Part shown: piece after piece, positions 57,534-64,000 of the stretch
Layout: the number at the start of each line of letters is the position of its first letter
Numbering within the stretch: position 1 is the first letter of the stretch
NCBI RefSeq assembly: GCF_016804325.1
Contig: NZ_CP043627.1
Location: 5,253,001 to 5,317,000 of the forward strand
Source of the DNA: Methylobacterium aquaticum
Lineage (GTDB): Bacteria > Pseudomonadota > Alphaproteobacteria > Rhizobiales > Beijerinckiaceae
Direction: 5' to 3'
Length of the DNA stretch: 64,000 nt
Notes under the pieces: model-generated
What the model was told of the DNA's origin: nothing
The model's input: only the letters and a program-made list of their open reading frames with translations
Databases searched by the model: none
Made by a program: the position numbers and the translations under genes

Positions 57534-57980
57534 ATGGCGGGACCGGTGCCGGATTGCGGAACGCGACACCTCTCGGATTCGCGGGGCCGGCTCGGTCGGA
57601 CCCTGCGCTGCAGCGTGCCGATCCTGGCTCTGATCCTGGCCATGCCCGCGCTCGCCCAGACGGTCGAGGACGGCTCGGATGCGGCGATCGGCCCGGCCAA
57701 TACCCAGCGCGTCCTCGCCCTGATCCGGCAGGACCTGCACAGCCCGGACGCCAAGGTCACGGTCCTGCGGCGGAGCGGAGCCTCGCATGTCTGCGGGTCC
57801 GTGAACGTCAAGAATCGCGACGGCCTCTATACGGGCGAGCGCGGCTTCCTGGTCGATCTCGCCGCCGGCACCTTCGGCCGCGTCCCGGATGGCCCCGAAC
57901 TCCTCGATCCGCGCTCGCCGGGCTTCGCCGAGAAGGAGGCGATTCGCCAGAACTATTTCCGGCTGTGCCTGGACGAATGA
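57534..57980 (+). CDS. Small exported hypothetical protein (paralog pair, member 1)
   Basis: A 148-residue protein with a hydrophobic signal segment (VPILALILAMPALAQ, cleavage near ALA-Q). The mature part has VEDGSDAAIGPANTQRVLAL, HVCGSVNVKNRDGLYTGERG and GRVPDGPELLDP, with one Cys in the middle and one at the C-terminal end, a possible disulfide. It is clearly related to the next, oppositely oriented gene. Start uncertain: ATG 57534 is close behind GGGAAGG, and GTG codons downstream are alternatives. Function unknown. Confidence 0.65.
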   Translation: MAGPVPDCGTRHLSDSRGRLGRTLRCSVPILALILAMPALAQTVEDGSDAAIGPANTQRVLALIRQDLHSPDAKVTVLRRSGASHVCGSVNVKNRDGLYTGERGFLVDLAAGTFGRVPDGPELLDPRSPGFAEKEAIRQNYFRLCLDE

Positions 57981-57987
57981 TACCGGC

Positions 57988-58004
57988 GGTCGTTGAGAAC
58001 GACC
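57988..58004. terminator. Short hairpin between convergent paralogs
   Basis: GGTCGTT (57988-57994) and AACGACC (57998-58004) form a 7-bp stem with a 3-nt loop, followed by TTT. It lies between the stops of the two converging paralogous genes and may end both transcripts. Confidence 0.45.
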
Positions 58005-58011
58005 TTTCGCA

Positions 58012-58419
58012 TCACTCGGCGCAGTTCTGCGAGAACAGCCGCTTCGCCCGTTCCATCGCGGCGTAATCCGCGACGCTCGCCGGATTGCGCAGTTCCGGGC
58101 CCTCGGGCAGCCGGCCGACGAAGCGCGAGGCAGGCTCGAACACGAAGGGACGGGCCCCCGTATAGGTGCCCATGCGGTTGCGCAGCTCGACGGCACCGCA
58201 GATCGCCCCGTCCCGCCCCTGGCGCAGGGCCGTCACCCTGGCATCCGGGCTGCGCAGGGTCTCGCGGACGAGGACGAGGAGACGCGCCGTGCTCTCCGGG
58301 CCGATCGCGGCGTCCGACCCGTCGACCACGCTCTGGGTGCGGGCCGGCCCGTTCGCCGCCGCGACGAGGAGCGCACCGGCGAAGGCCGGCCGGAGGAGGG
58401 AGGAGATCCGCATGGTCAT
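58012..58419 (-). CDS. Small exported hypothetical protein (paralog pair, member 2)
   Basis: A 135-residue protein with a signal peptide (LLRPAFAGALLVAAANGPA) and a mature domain parallel to the neighbouring gene: VVDGSDAAIGPESTARLLVL, AICGAVELRNRMGTYTGARP and GRLPEGPELRNP, again with one internal and one C-terminal Cys. Its start overlaps the stop of the upstream gene as ATGA, so it is co-expressed with that gene. Function unknown. Confidence 0.65.
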   Translation of the reverse strand: MTMRISSLLRPAFAGALLVAAANGPARTQSVVDGSDAAIGPESTARLLVLVRETLRSPDARVTALRQGRDGAICGAVELRNRMGTYTGARPFVFEPASRFVGRLPEGPELRNPASVADYAAMERAKRLFSQNCAE

Positions 58420-58892
58420 GCGCTCTGGCGGCAGCGGCCGCCGAGATTCTTGTCGCGGATGCTGCGCAACCCGGCCTCGAACCAGACCGTCCCGGTCCGT
58501 CCGGGCTCGTAGCCATAGAGATTGATCTGCGTGTCGTCCTCCGGCGACCGGATCACCGCCGGGCTGTCGGACCCGTCGAAGGTCCAGACCGGCGACGGCC
58601 CCTCCGCCCCGCCGAACTCCGTCTGCGAGCCGTCCCGCTCGCGCCGGAACACCAGCGCGAAGGTGGGCGAGGGCCGCGGGGTCCCGACCTCGAAATGGAA
58701 GCCGACCAGCGGCGACGGATCGGCAACGCCGGTGAACTCGCAGAACAGGCTCGCCCCCGATTCCCGCGGTGCGGCCGGGATCGCCGCCGCAGTCGAAGCC
58801 GGGTGCTCGGTCCCGGACCATCGCGACTGGGTGATCAGCGCACCGGCGAGCGCGGCGACGAGGGTGAACGACGCGAGCGGGCCACGCCTCAT
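58416..58892 (-). CDS. Exported hypothetical protein
   Basis: A 158-residue protein with an N-terminal hydrophobic segment (LASFTLVAALAGALI) and a probable beta-rich exported domain (SLFCEFTGVADPSPLVGFHFEV, TFALVFRRERDGSQTEFGG, VWTFDGSDSPAVIRSP, INLYGYEPGRTGTVWFEAGL) ending GGRCRQSA. Two cysteines may pair. Coupled to the following paralog by an ATGA overlap. No family recognised. Confidence 0.65.
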   Translation of the reverse strand: MRRGPLASFTLVAALAGALITQSRWSGTEHPASTAAAIPAAPRESGASLFCEFTGVADPSPLVGFHFEVGTPRPSPTFALVFRRERDGSQTEFGGAEGPSPVWTFDGSDSPAVIRSPEDDTQINLYGYEPGRTGTVWFEAGLRSIRDKNLGGRCRQSA

Positions 58893-58968
58893 TTCAGGCC
58901 TCTCCGATCTCTGGACCCTCGGATTGTCCGCATCCCCTCCGCCGGAGGAGGCTCCGATCGTGCCGACC

Positions 58969-59262
58969 CTAATCGTCCCGGCCGGCCTGCAACGCCACGC
59001 AGGTGCGGACCATGTCGCTCAGCGTCAGCGCCTTGGTATCGCCGATGTTGGCGGTCTCCTCCAGGCAGCGCATGAAGTAATCGCGGGTGAGTTCGGGCGA
59101 AAGCGAAACCATCGCCTTGCCCATCCGGGTCGCGAAATCGATCTTGTCGGTCGCCGAGGCCCGCGGCCAGGTGGAGGCGAGGTCGTCCACACTCAAGCGT
59201 GCCCAGGCCGGGCTGCACATCGCGGCAGAAATCGATAATAATACAATCATAAAGCGGCGCAT
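58969..59262 (-). CDS. Small exported hypothetical protein
   Basis: A 97-residue protein with a clear signal peptide (FMIVLLSISAAMCSPAWA, cleavage before RLS) and a helical mature part with two cysteines (FMRCLEETAN and MVRTCVALQ), probably disulfide-bonded. It is upstream of two other exported proteins on the same strand. Function unknown. Confidence 0.65.
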   Translation of the reverse strand: MRRFMIVLLSISAAMCSPAWARLSVDDLASTWPRASATDKIDFATRMGKAMVSLSPELTRDYFMRCLEETANIGDTKALTLSDMVRTCVALQAGRDD

Positions 59263-59638
59263 GATCGTCGATCTCCCTGTGGTTCAGAGCTAGCGAACGT
59301 CCGATGCGCTGTCGAGCGGCCAAGATGGACGATCCCGCCCCCGGGCCGTGGCGGAGCCCCGGTTCCGGAACGGGCGGCGCGCCTCCCCTCGCCACCCCGG
59401 TTGACCCCGGTGAAACCCACCGCCCCCAAGACCAGCCCGCCGATTCGAGGCTATTGCCGACAATTCTCCCGAATCCCGCATGGAACTCTTCACGAATCGA
59501 CCGGTGCAGCGGCGCCGGGAGGCCAGATCACGCGATAGGAGGATTCGCGGCGGGCCCGCGCCCGATTCGTCTGTGAATCGAATTTAACATCCACCGCCGA
59601 ATCTCGACTCCGCGTTGCGGCGCAGGCCCGACTCGTGA
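59263..59638. other. Non-coding region between exported-protein genes and the repC locus
   Basis: About 376 bp without a supported gene. It contains the leftward promoter of the exported proteins and, near 59575-59595, an AT-rich patch that could be the rightward promoter of the RHH-repC unit. Confidence 0.5.
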
Positions 59639-59664
59639 CACGACTCGTAACGTTACGAGTCGTG
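59639..59664. promoter_or_regulatory. Perfect 26-bp palindrome before the RHH gene (operator candidate)
   Basis: CACGACTCGTAAC is followed directly by its exact complement (59639-59664), 12 bp before the RHH-protein ATG. A third half-site CGACTCGT lies at 59629-59636, exactly 12 bp from the matching half-site at 59641-59648. Clustered half-sites of this type are what ribbon-helix-helix repressors bind; a replication iteron or partition site is the alternative. It does not match the usual repABC parS form. Confidence 0.75.
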
Positions 59665-59676
59665 GAGCCGAGAGCG

Positions 59677-59874
59677 ATGGCCGATACCCCGTCTCAGCGC
59701 GTCAAGAAGCTCCGCGAGGCCCGCAAGGCCTCCGGGGAGACGGAGACGAATGTCTGGGTGCCGGCGCAGGTGCAGCAGGCGATCGACGCAGCGGTGCGTG
59801 AGGGCAAGTTCCCGAACCGGCGCCTCGCGATCATCCACGCGCTCCAGCAGGTTTTCGTGGGACAACAGATGTAG
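59677..59874 (+). CDS. Small ribbon-helix-helix-like protein next to repC
   Basis: A 65-residue basic protein. After a lysine-rich N-terminus (SQRVKKLREARKASGET) the segment ETNVWVPAQVQQAIDAAVREGKFPNRRLAIIHALQQVF reads as a beta strand plus two helices, the MetJ/Arc/CopG layout. ATG 59677 is chosen, with GGAG upstream. It follows a perfect palindrome and precedes a strong hairpin and repC, so it may regulate its own transcription and replication. No partner toxin is visible. Confidence 0.65.
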   Translation: MADTPSQRVKKLREARKASGETETNVWVPAQVQQAIDAAVREGKFPNRRLAIIHALQQVFVGQQM

Positions 59875-59884
59875 ACGCAGCAAA

Positions 59885-59973
59885 GCAAAAAAGCGCCGAG
59901 GTGGGGACCTCGGCGCTTTTTGGGATCTCATAACGGGGGCTGGGGAAGCCGCCGCTTGAAGACCGGATTGGCA
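59885..59973 (-). ncRNA. Candidate counter-transcribed RNA upstream of repC (repABC incompatibility RNA-like)
   Basis: On the minus strand TTGACG (60007-60002) and TAGAAG (59984-59979) are spaced by 17 nt, a good sigma-70-type promoter. Transcription from about 59973 would run about 85 nt to a perfect 15-bp terminator hairpin followed by six U. repABC plasmids encode such a small antisense RNA just upstream of repC that controls replication and incompatibility. The call rests on position, promoter and terminator. Confidence 0.6.
59887..59921. terminator. Strong bidirectional intrinsic terminator before repC
   Basis: AAAAAGCGCCGAGGT (59888-59902), loop GGGG and ACCTCGGCGCTTTTT (59907-59921) form a perfect 15-bp stem. 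The minus strand ends in T6 and the plus strand in T5, so it can stop transcription both ways: the candidate antisense RNA leftward and the RHH/repC leader rightward. Confidence 0.88.
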
Positions 59974-60061
59974 TCCTCCTTCTAGCGGTTCCCGACCTTC
60001 TCGTCAATGACGCCCTCTCGGGCGAACGGTCCCGCTTTGCCTCCGTCCAAGGAGGTGTGGA

Positions 60062-61213
60062 GTGGAGATGGTTCAGACCGGGGGCCGGCCGCTGACGCGC
60101 GCCGCCCTCGCAGGGAAGAGACGCGCCCTCGATGACGGGCGTACGGTCACGCGCAAGGAATTGTCGGCATCGGCCCGCGAGGCGGCAAAGGCCCTCGGCC
60201 TGCGTCCGTCGCTGCGGCTGGTCCTGTCCGAGCTCGTCGCCACCTGGGGCGAGCAGGAGTGGTCGCGCCTGATCGTGTGGCCGTCGAACGAGTACCTGGT
60301 GTCGCGCACCGGGCTGTCGGAGCGTGCGGTGCGCTACGCGCTGCGCGACCTCGTCGGCCTGGAGATCATCGCGCCGAAGGATTCCGCCAACGGCAAGCGC
60401 TACGCGATCCGGTCGCGCGACGGAACGATCCTCGACGCCTTCGGCTTCGACCTGACCCCGCTCTATGCGCGCCGGGGCGACTGGGCGCTGGCGATCCAGG
60501 CGCGGGCCGAGGCGCGGGAGCGCCGCCGCCGGGCCTTCGACCTCGTGACGATGCACCGCCGCGCCGTGGCGGAAGCCATGCAGGCCTTCGCGACCCGCTA
60601 TCCCGACGCCACCGTGACCGACCTCGCGGAGGCGCAAGCGAGTCTCGACGCGACCACGCCCGACCGGCGCGGCGCCGGCGATCCGGAACTGGTGCTGGAG
60701 GCCTGGGGAGAACTGCGCCGGATGGTCGAGGATCGCTTCTACGCAGCCGGCTGTGACGGCAACACGTGCCCCCACGTAGAAACAGAGAAAGGATCTCCTA
60801 CCGAGGCTTGGAGCAAGGACTCGTCGGGGAAGGCGGATGCGCCCCGCCGGATCGAGCTGCCGATGGCGGGTGTGTCACCGGCCCTGGTCGTCGAGGCCTG
60901 CCCGGTGGTGCGGGATCTCGTGAGCGGCGACATCCGGGACGAGCACCAGATCCTCGATGCCGGCCGGACGCTCAGGGCGACGATCGGCGCCCACCCCAGC
61001 GCCTGGGCCGAGGCCTGCGCGGCGATGGGACCGTACGAGGCGGCGGTCCTGGTGCTGGTGGTGGCGCAGCTGCACGACGAGGATGTCGGGTCGGGCCGGA
61101 ACCGGATTCGCAATCCGGGCGGCTATTTCCGGCGCCTCGTCCGCCTGGCGGGTGAGGGTCGCTACCAGCTGGGAACCGAGCTGCTCGCCATGCGCCGCCG
61201 GCGGATGACGTAA
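60062..61213 (+). CDS. repC: RepC plasmid replication initiator
   Basis: Replication initiator of 383 residues, near the family's usual ~400. The N-terminal winged-helix part includes VTRKELSASAREAAKALGLRPSLRLVL, PSNEYLVSRTGLSERAVRYALRDL and IIAPKDSANGKRYAIRSRDG, typical RepC. The C-terminal part contains the conserved GAHPSAWAEACAAMG and a WFxRL-like GGYFRRLVRLAGEG. A GTG start has AGGAGGT six bases upstream; ATG 60068 is two codons later. RepC proteins act at an origin within their own gene; the less GC-rich patch at about 60768-60830 is the likely place here. It stands 27 kb from repA-repB. Confidence 0.93.
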   Translation: MEMVQTGGRPLTRAALAGKRRALDDGRTVTRKELSASAREAAKALGLRPSLRLVLSELVATWGEQEWSRLIVWPSNEYLVSRTGLSERAVRYALRDLVGLEIIAPKDSANGKRYAIRSRDGTILDAFGFDLTPLYARRGDWALAIQARAEARERRRRAFDLVTMHRRAVAEAMQAFATRYPDATVTDLAEAQASLDATTPDRRGAGDPELVLEAWGELRRMVEDRFYAAGCDGNTCPHVETEKGSPTEAWSKDSSGKADAPRRIELPMAGVSPALVVEACPVVRDLVSGDIRDEHQILDAGRTLRATIGAHPSAWAEACAAMGPYEAAVLVLVVAQLHDEDVGSGRNRIRNPGGYFRRLVRLAGEGRYQLGTELLAMRRRRMT

Positions 61214-61310
61214 CGGGGGTATCCGTCGGTCACGGAAAATCCGTCCGTCTCACGTCAGCCGAAGTCAAAGAGCCTGTTTGGGTAATCCATGCAGATGTCA
61301 TACTCACCAC

Positions 61311-61447
61311 GTCATTCCGAGGGCGCGAAAGCGGAGCCCGGAATCCAGACGCTCAGTTGGTCAAGAACGAAGCGGGACGCTGGCCGCTTTTCCGGAATCG
61401 TTGGCGGCTCTGGATTCCGGGCTCCGCTTTCGCGGCCCCGGAATGAC
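61311..61447. repeat. Palindromic repeat, family B copy 3
   Basis: A 137-bp imperfect palindrome. The left end is GTCATTCCGAGGGCGCGAAA followed by GCGGAGCCCGGAATCCAGA; the right part mirrors it (TCTGGATTCCGGGCTCCGC to CCCCGGAATGAC). It lies between the convergent repC and UvrA-like genes. Confidence 0.88.
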
Positions 61448-61487
61448 GAGGAGGGTGTCAAAACTGTCGATCGGGGCAATCGGGCTC

Positions 61488-64000
61488 TCAATCCGGACTC
61501 CGCTGTCCATCGAGCGCCAGTTCCTCGCGCAAGTACGGCGCGGTGCGGCTCTCCGGCGTCGCGGCGACCGCTTCCGGGCGGCCTGCAGCCACGACCATGC
61601 CGCCCAGCGTGCCGGCGCCGGGGCCCATGTCGATGACGTGGTCGGCGGCGGCCACCACGCGCATGTCGTGCTCGACCATCACCACGGTGTTGCCCGCATC
61701 GACCAGGCCGTCGAGCTGGAGCAGCAGGCGGTCCACGTCGGTCGGGTGCAGACCGGTCGTCGGCTCGTCGAGGACGTAGAGCGTGCCGCCGCGCTGGCCG
61801 CGCTGCAATTCGGTGGCGAGCTTGATCCGCTGGGCCTCGCCGCCGGAGAGTTCGGTCGCGGGCTGGCCCAGCCGCAGGTAGCCGAGGCCGAGATCGCGCA
61901 GGAGGGCGAGCGGCCGCAGCACCGAGGGCTCGTCGGCGAAGGCCGCGCAGGCGCGCTCGACCGTGAGCCCGAGCACGTCGGCGATGCTCAAACCGTTCCA
62001 GGCGACTTCCAGCGTCTCGGGCGCGTAGCGGGCGCCGTGGCAGGTCGGGCAGGGGGCGTAGACGCTGGGCATGAACAGCAGCTCGACGCTGACGAAGCCC
62101 TCGCCCTCGCAGACCGGGCAGCGGCCCTTGGCGACGTTGAAGGAGAAGCGGCCGGCATCGTAGCGGCGCCGCCGTGCCTCCGGGGTGGCGGCGAACAGCT
62201 TGCGGACGGCGTCGAACAGGCCGGTATAGGTCGCGAGATTCGAGCGCGGCGTGCGCCCGATCGGCTTCTGGTCGACCTTCACCAGGCGCCGGATCGCCTC
62301 GATGTCGCCCGCGATGCGCCCGCGCGTCGGCGCAGGCGCTTCGTCGAGCGGGTCCTCGGGCTCGTCGTCGGATGAGGCCGGGCGGCCGAGATGGTCGCCG
62401 ACGAGGTCGAGCAGGGCCTGGCTGACGAGGCTCGACTTGCCGGAGCCCGAGATGCCGGTCACCGCCGTGAGGCTTCCGAGGGGGAAGGCGGCGGAGACCC
62501 CGCGCAGGTTGTTGCGGGTGATGTCTTCGAGGCGCAGCCACCCTTTCGCCTCGCGCCGGGGCCGGGCGGGCGGCGCGGCGAGGCCGAACAGGTGCAGGCG
62601 GGTGCGCGACTCCGCGACCTCGCGCAGGCCTTCCGGCGGGCCGCTGTAGAGAATCGTACCGCCATGCTCGCCCGCGGCGGGACCGACATCGACGAGCCAG
62701 TCGGCCCGGCGCATCGTCCCGATGTCGTGCTCGACGACGAAGAGCGAGTTGCCCGATTCCCGCAATCCGGCGAGCGCCTCGTGCATCGCGTCGCCGTCGG
62801 CGGGATGCAGGCCCGCGGTCGGCTCGTCGAGGACGTAGACCACGCCGAAGAGCTGCGAGCGCAGCTGGGTGGCGAGCCGCAGGCGCTGCAGCTCGCCCGA
62901 GGACAGGGTCGTGGTGACGCGGTCGAGGGAGAGGTAGCCGAGGCCGAGATCCGTGAGCGTGCCGATCCGGTCGACGAGGTCGGCGGCCAGGCGGCGGGCG
63001 GCGAGCCGCTTCTCGATCGAGAGATTCGGCGTCGCCCGCATGTCGGGCGCGGCCGCATGGGCCGAGCCGCCGGCGGCGACCCGCGCGGCCCGGTCCCGCC
63101 GGCCCGCCTCGCGGTCGAGGGTGTTCGGCGCGCTGTCGTCCTCGGGCCACTCGTCCTGGATGGCCGGCGCCAGGGCCTCGGCGAGGTCGGAGAGCGGCAT
63201 CCGCGACAGGTCGCCGATGTCGAGGCCCGCGAAGGTGACGGACAGCGCCTCGGGCTTGAGGCGCTTGCCGTGGCAGGCGGCGCAATCCTCGCTCACGAGG
63301 TAGCTCGCGGCGCGCCGGCGCATGAGCGCGCTCTGCGAGTGGGTGAAGGCGTGCATCACGTGGCGGCGGGCGCTGGTGAAGGTGCCGGTGTAGCTCGGCT
63401 CCAGGCCGCGCCGGCGGGCCGCTCGCGTCTGCTCCGGGGTCAGCCCGGCATAGACCGGCTCCTGCGGCTGCTCGTCGGTGAACAGGATCCAGTCCCGCAG
63501 CGCCCGCGGCAGGTCCCGCCACGGCGTATCCACGTCGACGCCGCGGCTCACCAGGATGTCGCGCAGGTTCTGCCCGCCCCAGGCCTGCGGCCAGGCCGCG
63601 ACGGCGCGCTCGCGGATGGTCAGCGACGGATCGGGCACCATCGAGGCCTCGGTGGCGCTGTAGACCCGGCCGAGCCCGCCGCAGGACGGGCAGGCGCCTT
63701 GCGGCGTGTTGGGGGAAAAGTCCTCCGCGAACAGCATCGGCTGGCCCGGCGGATAGGTGCCGGCGCGCGAATACATCATCCGCACCAGGCTCGACAGGGT
63801 GGTGACGCTGCCGACGGAGGACCGGGCGCTCGGCGTGCCGCGCTGCTGCTGGAGGGCGACCGCCGGGGGCAGGCCCTCGATGGCATCGACGTCCGGCACG
63901 CCGACCTGGTCGATCATCCGCCGGGCATAGGGCGCCACCGATTCGAAATAGCGGCGCTGCGCCTCCGCGTAGAGGGTGCCGAAGGCGAGCGACGACTTGC
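61488..64000 (-). CDS. UvrA-like ABC protein (partial, N-terminus off right edge)
   Basis: Excinuclease-ABC subunit A-like ATPase; about 837 residues are visible, the beginning lying beyond 64000. The edge still shows the end of the first Walker A (GKSSLAFGTLYAEAQRRYFESV). Zinc-binding CPSCGGLG and CAACHG sites, first signature LSSGELQRLRLA, second Walker A GISGSGKSSLVSQ, zinc site CPVCEGEG..CPTCHG, second signature LSGGEAQRIKLA and Walker B VLDEPTTGLHP are in UvrA order. The sequence looks like the UvrA2 or drug-resistance branch rather than the housekeeping protein, as expected on an accessory replicon. Confidence 0.88.
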   Translation of the reverse strand, partial: KSSLAFGTLYAEAQRRYFESVAPYARRMIDQVGVPDVDAIEGLPPAVALQQQRGTPSARSSVGSVTTLSSLVRMMYSRAGTYPPGQPMLFAEDFSPNTPQGACPSCGGLGRVYSATEASMVPDPSLTIRERAVAAWPQAWGGQNLRDILVSRGVDVDTPWRDLPRALRDWILFTDEQPQEPVYAGLTPEQTRAARRRGLEPSYTGTFTSARRHVMHAFTHSQSALMRRRAASYLVSEDCAACHGKRLKPEALSVTFAGLDIGDLSRMPLSDLAEALAPAIQDEWPEDDSAPNTLDREAGRRDRAARVAAGGSAHAAAPDMRATPNLSIEKRLAARRLAADLVDRIGTLTDLGLGYLSLDRVTTTLSSGELQRLRLATQLRSQLFGVVYVLDEPTAGLHPADGDAMHEALAGLRESGNSLFVVEHDIGTMRRADWLVDVGPAAGEHGGTILYSGPPEGLREVAESRTRLHLFGLAAPPARPRREAKGWLRLEDITRNNLRGVSAAFPLGSLTAVTGISGSGKSSLVSQALLDLVGDHLGRPASSDDEPEDPLDEAPAPTRGRIAGDIEAIRRLVKVDQKPIGRTPRSNLATYTGLFDAVRKLFAATPEARRRRYDAGRFSFNVAKGRCPVCEGEGFVSVELLFMPSVYAPCPTCHGARYAPETLEVAWNGLSIADVLGLTVERACAAFADEPSVLRPLALLRDLGLGYLRLGQPATELSGGEAQRIKLATELQRGQRGGTLYVLDEPTTGLHPTDVDRLLLQLDGLVDAGNTVVMVEHDMRVVAAADHVIDMGPGAGTLGGMVVAAGRPEAVAATPESRTAPYLREELALDGQRSPD

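Overview
The window is GC-rich DNA of alphaproteobacterial (Rhizobiales) character and fits a Methylobacterium-like genome best. Reasons: GC-loving codon use, plasmid-type RepA/RepB/RepC proteins, glutathione-dependent formaldehyde oxidation genes, dispersed GC-rich palindromic repeats and Methylobacterium-style accessory catabolic clusters. A RepA/RepB partition pair (30.4-32.7 kb) and a RepC initiator (60.1-61.2 kb) suggest a large plasmid, megaplasmid or chromid rather than the main chromosome. The species assignment is inference from gene content only.

Layout. 0-4.6 kb: C4-dicarboxylate uptake, dctB-dctD divergent from dctA, with a clear sigma-54 promoter before dctA. 4.7-9.1 kb: alpha/beta hydrolase, CMD-family protein, hydroxyisobutyrate-type dehydrogenase, small ABM monooxygenase and DHA2 exporter. 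9.7-19.1 kb: peptide-scavenging operon (RpiR regulator, isoaspartyl peptidase, GsiABCD-like ABC importer, P1 aminopeptidase, M55 D-aminopeptidase). 19.2-22.3 kb: small unknown protein, PQQ-type sugar dehydrogenase with its cytochrome c, and VapBC. 22.4-27.6 kb: MocR-type regulator divergent from class II HMG-CoA reductase, an orphan LivK-like binding protein and HMG-CoA lyase, which together look like a mevalonate catabolic locus. 27.6-29.8 kb: fghA and frmA. 30.4-32.7 kb: repB and repA. 33.2-37.6 kb: TonB siderophore receptor, Y4yA/LysA-like PLP enzyme, then a scar made of an IS630 remnant and a fused siderophore-ABC remnant. 38.1-47.8 kb: RidA, a heterotrimeric flavin/iron-sulfur amino-acid or opine dehydrogenase, a second DAO flavoprotein, a PotABCD-type importer and a LysR regulator. 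48.5-53.7 kb: GGDEF protein, then a sarcosine-oxidase-like flavoprotein, an orphan TRAP binding protein and a 2-hydroxyacid dehydrogenase. 53.7-59.3 kb: MHS transporter, IlvD/Edd dehydratase and four small exported proteins, two of them tail-to-tail paralogs. 59.6-61.2 kb: RHH-like protein behind a perfect 26-bp palindrome, a candidate counter-transcribed RNA, and repC. 61.5-64 kb: UvrA-like ABC protein running off the right end.

Three families of long palindromic repeats are scattered between genes: eight copies of a ~120-bp element, three of a ~140-bp element and two of a 150-200-bp element. Three conserved genes (rpiR-like, mvaA, repA) each look one base short in a C/G run, which suggests systematic homopolymer deletions in the assembly or genuine frameshifts.

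The most interesting points are the repABC system split over ~27 kb with a candidate antisense RNA at repC, the mevalonate-degradation locus with a direct-repeat operator candidate, and the chimeric siderophore-transport scar.
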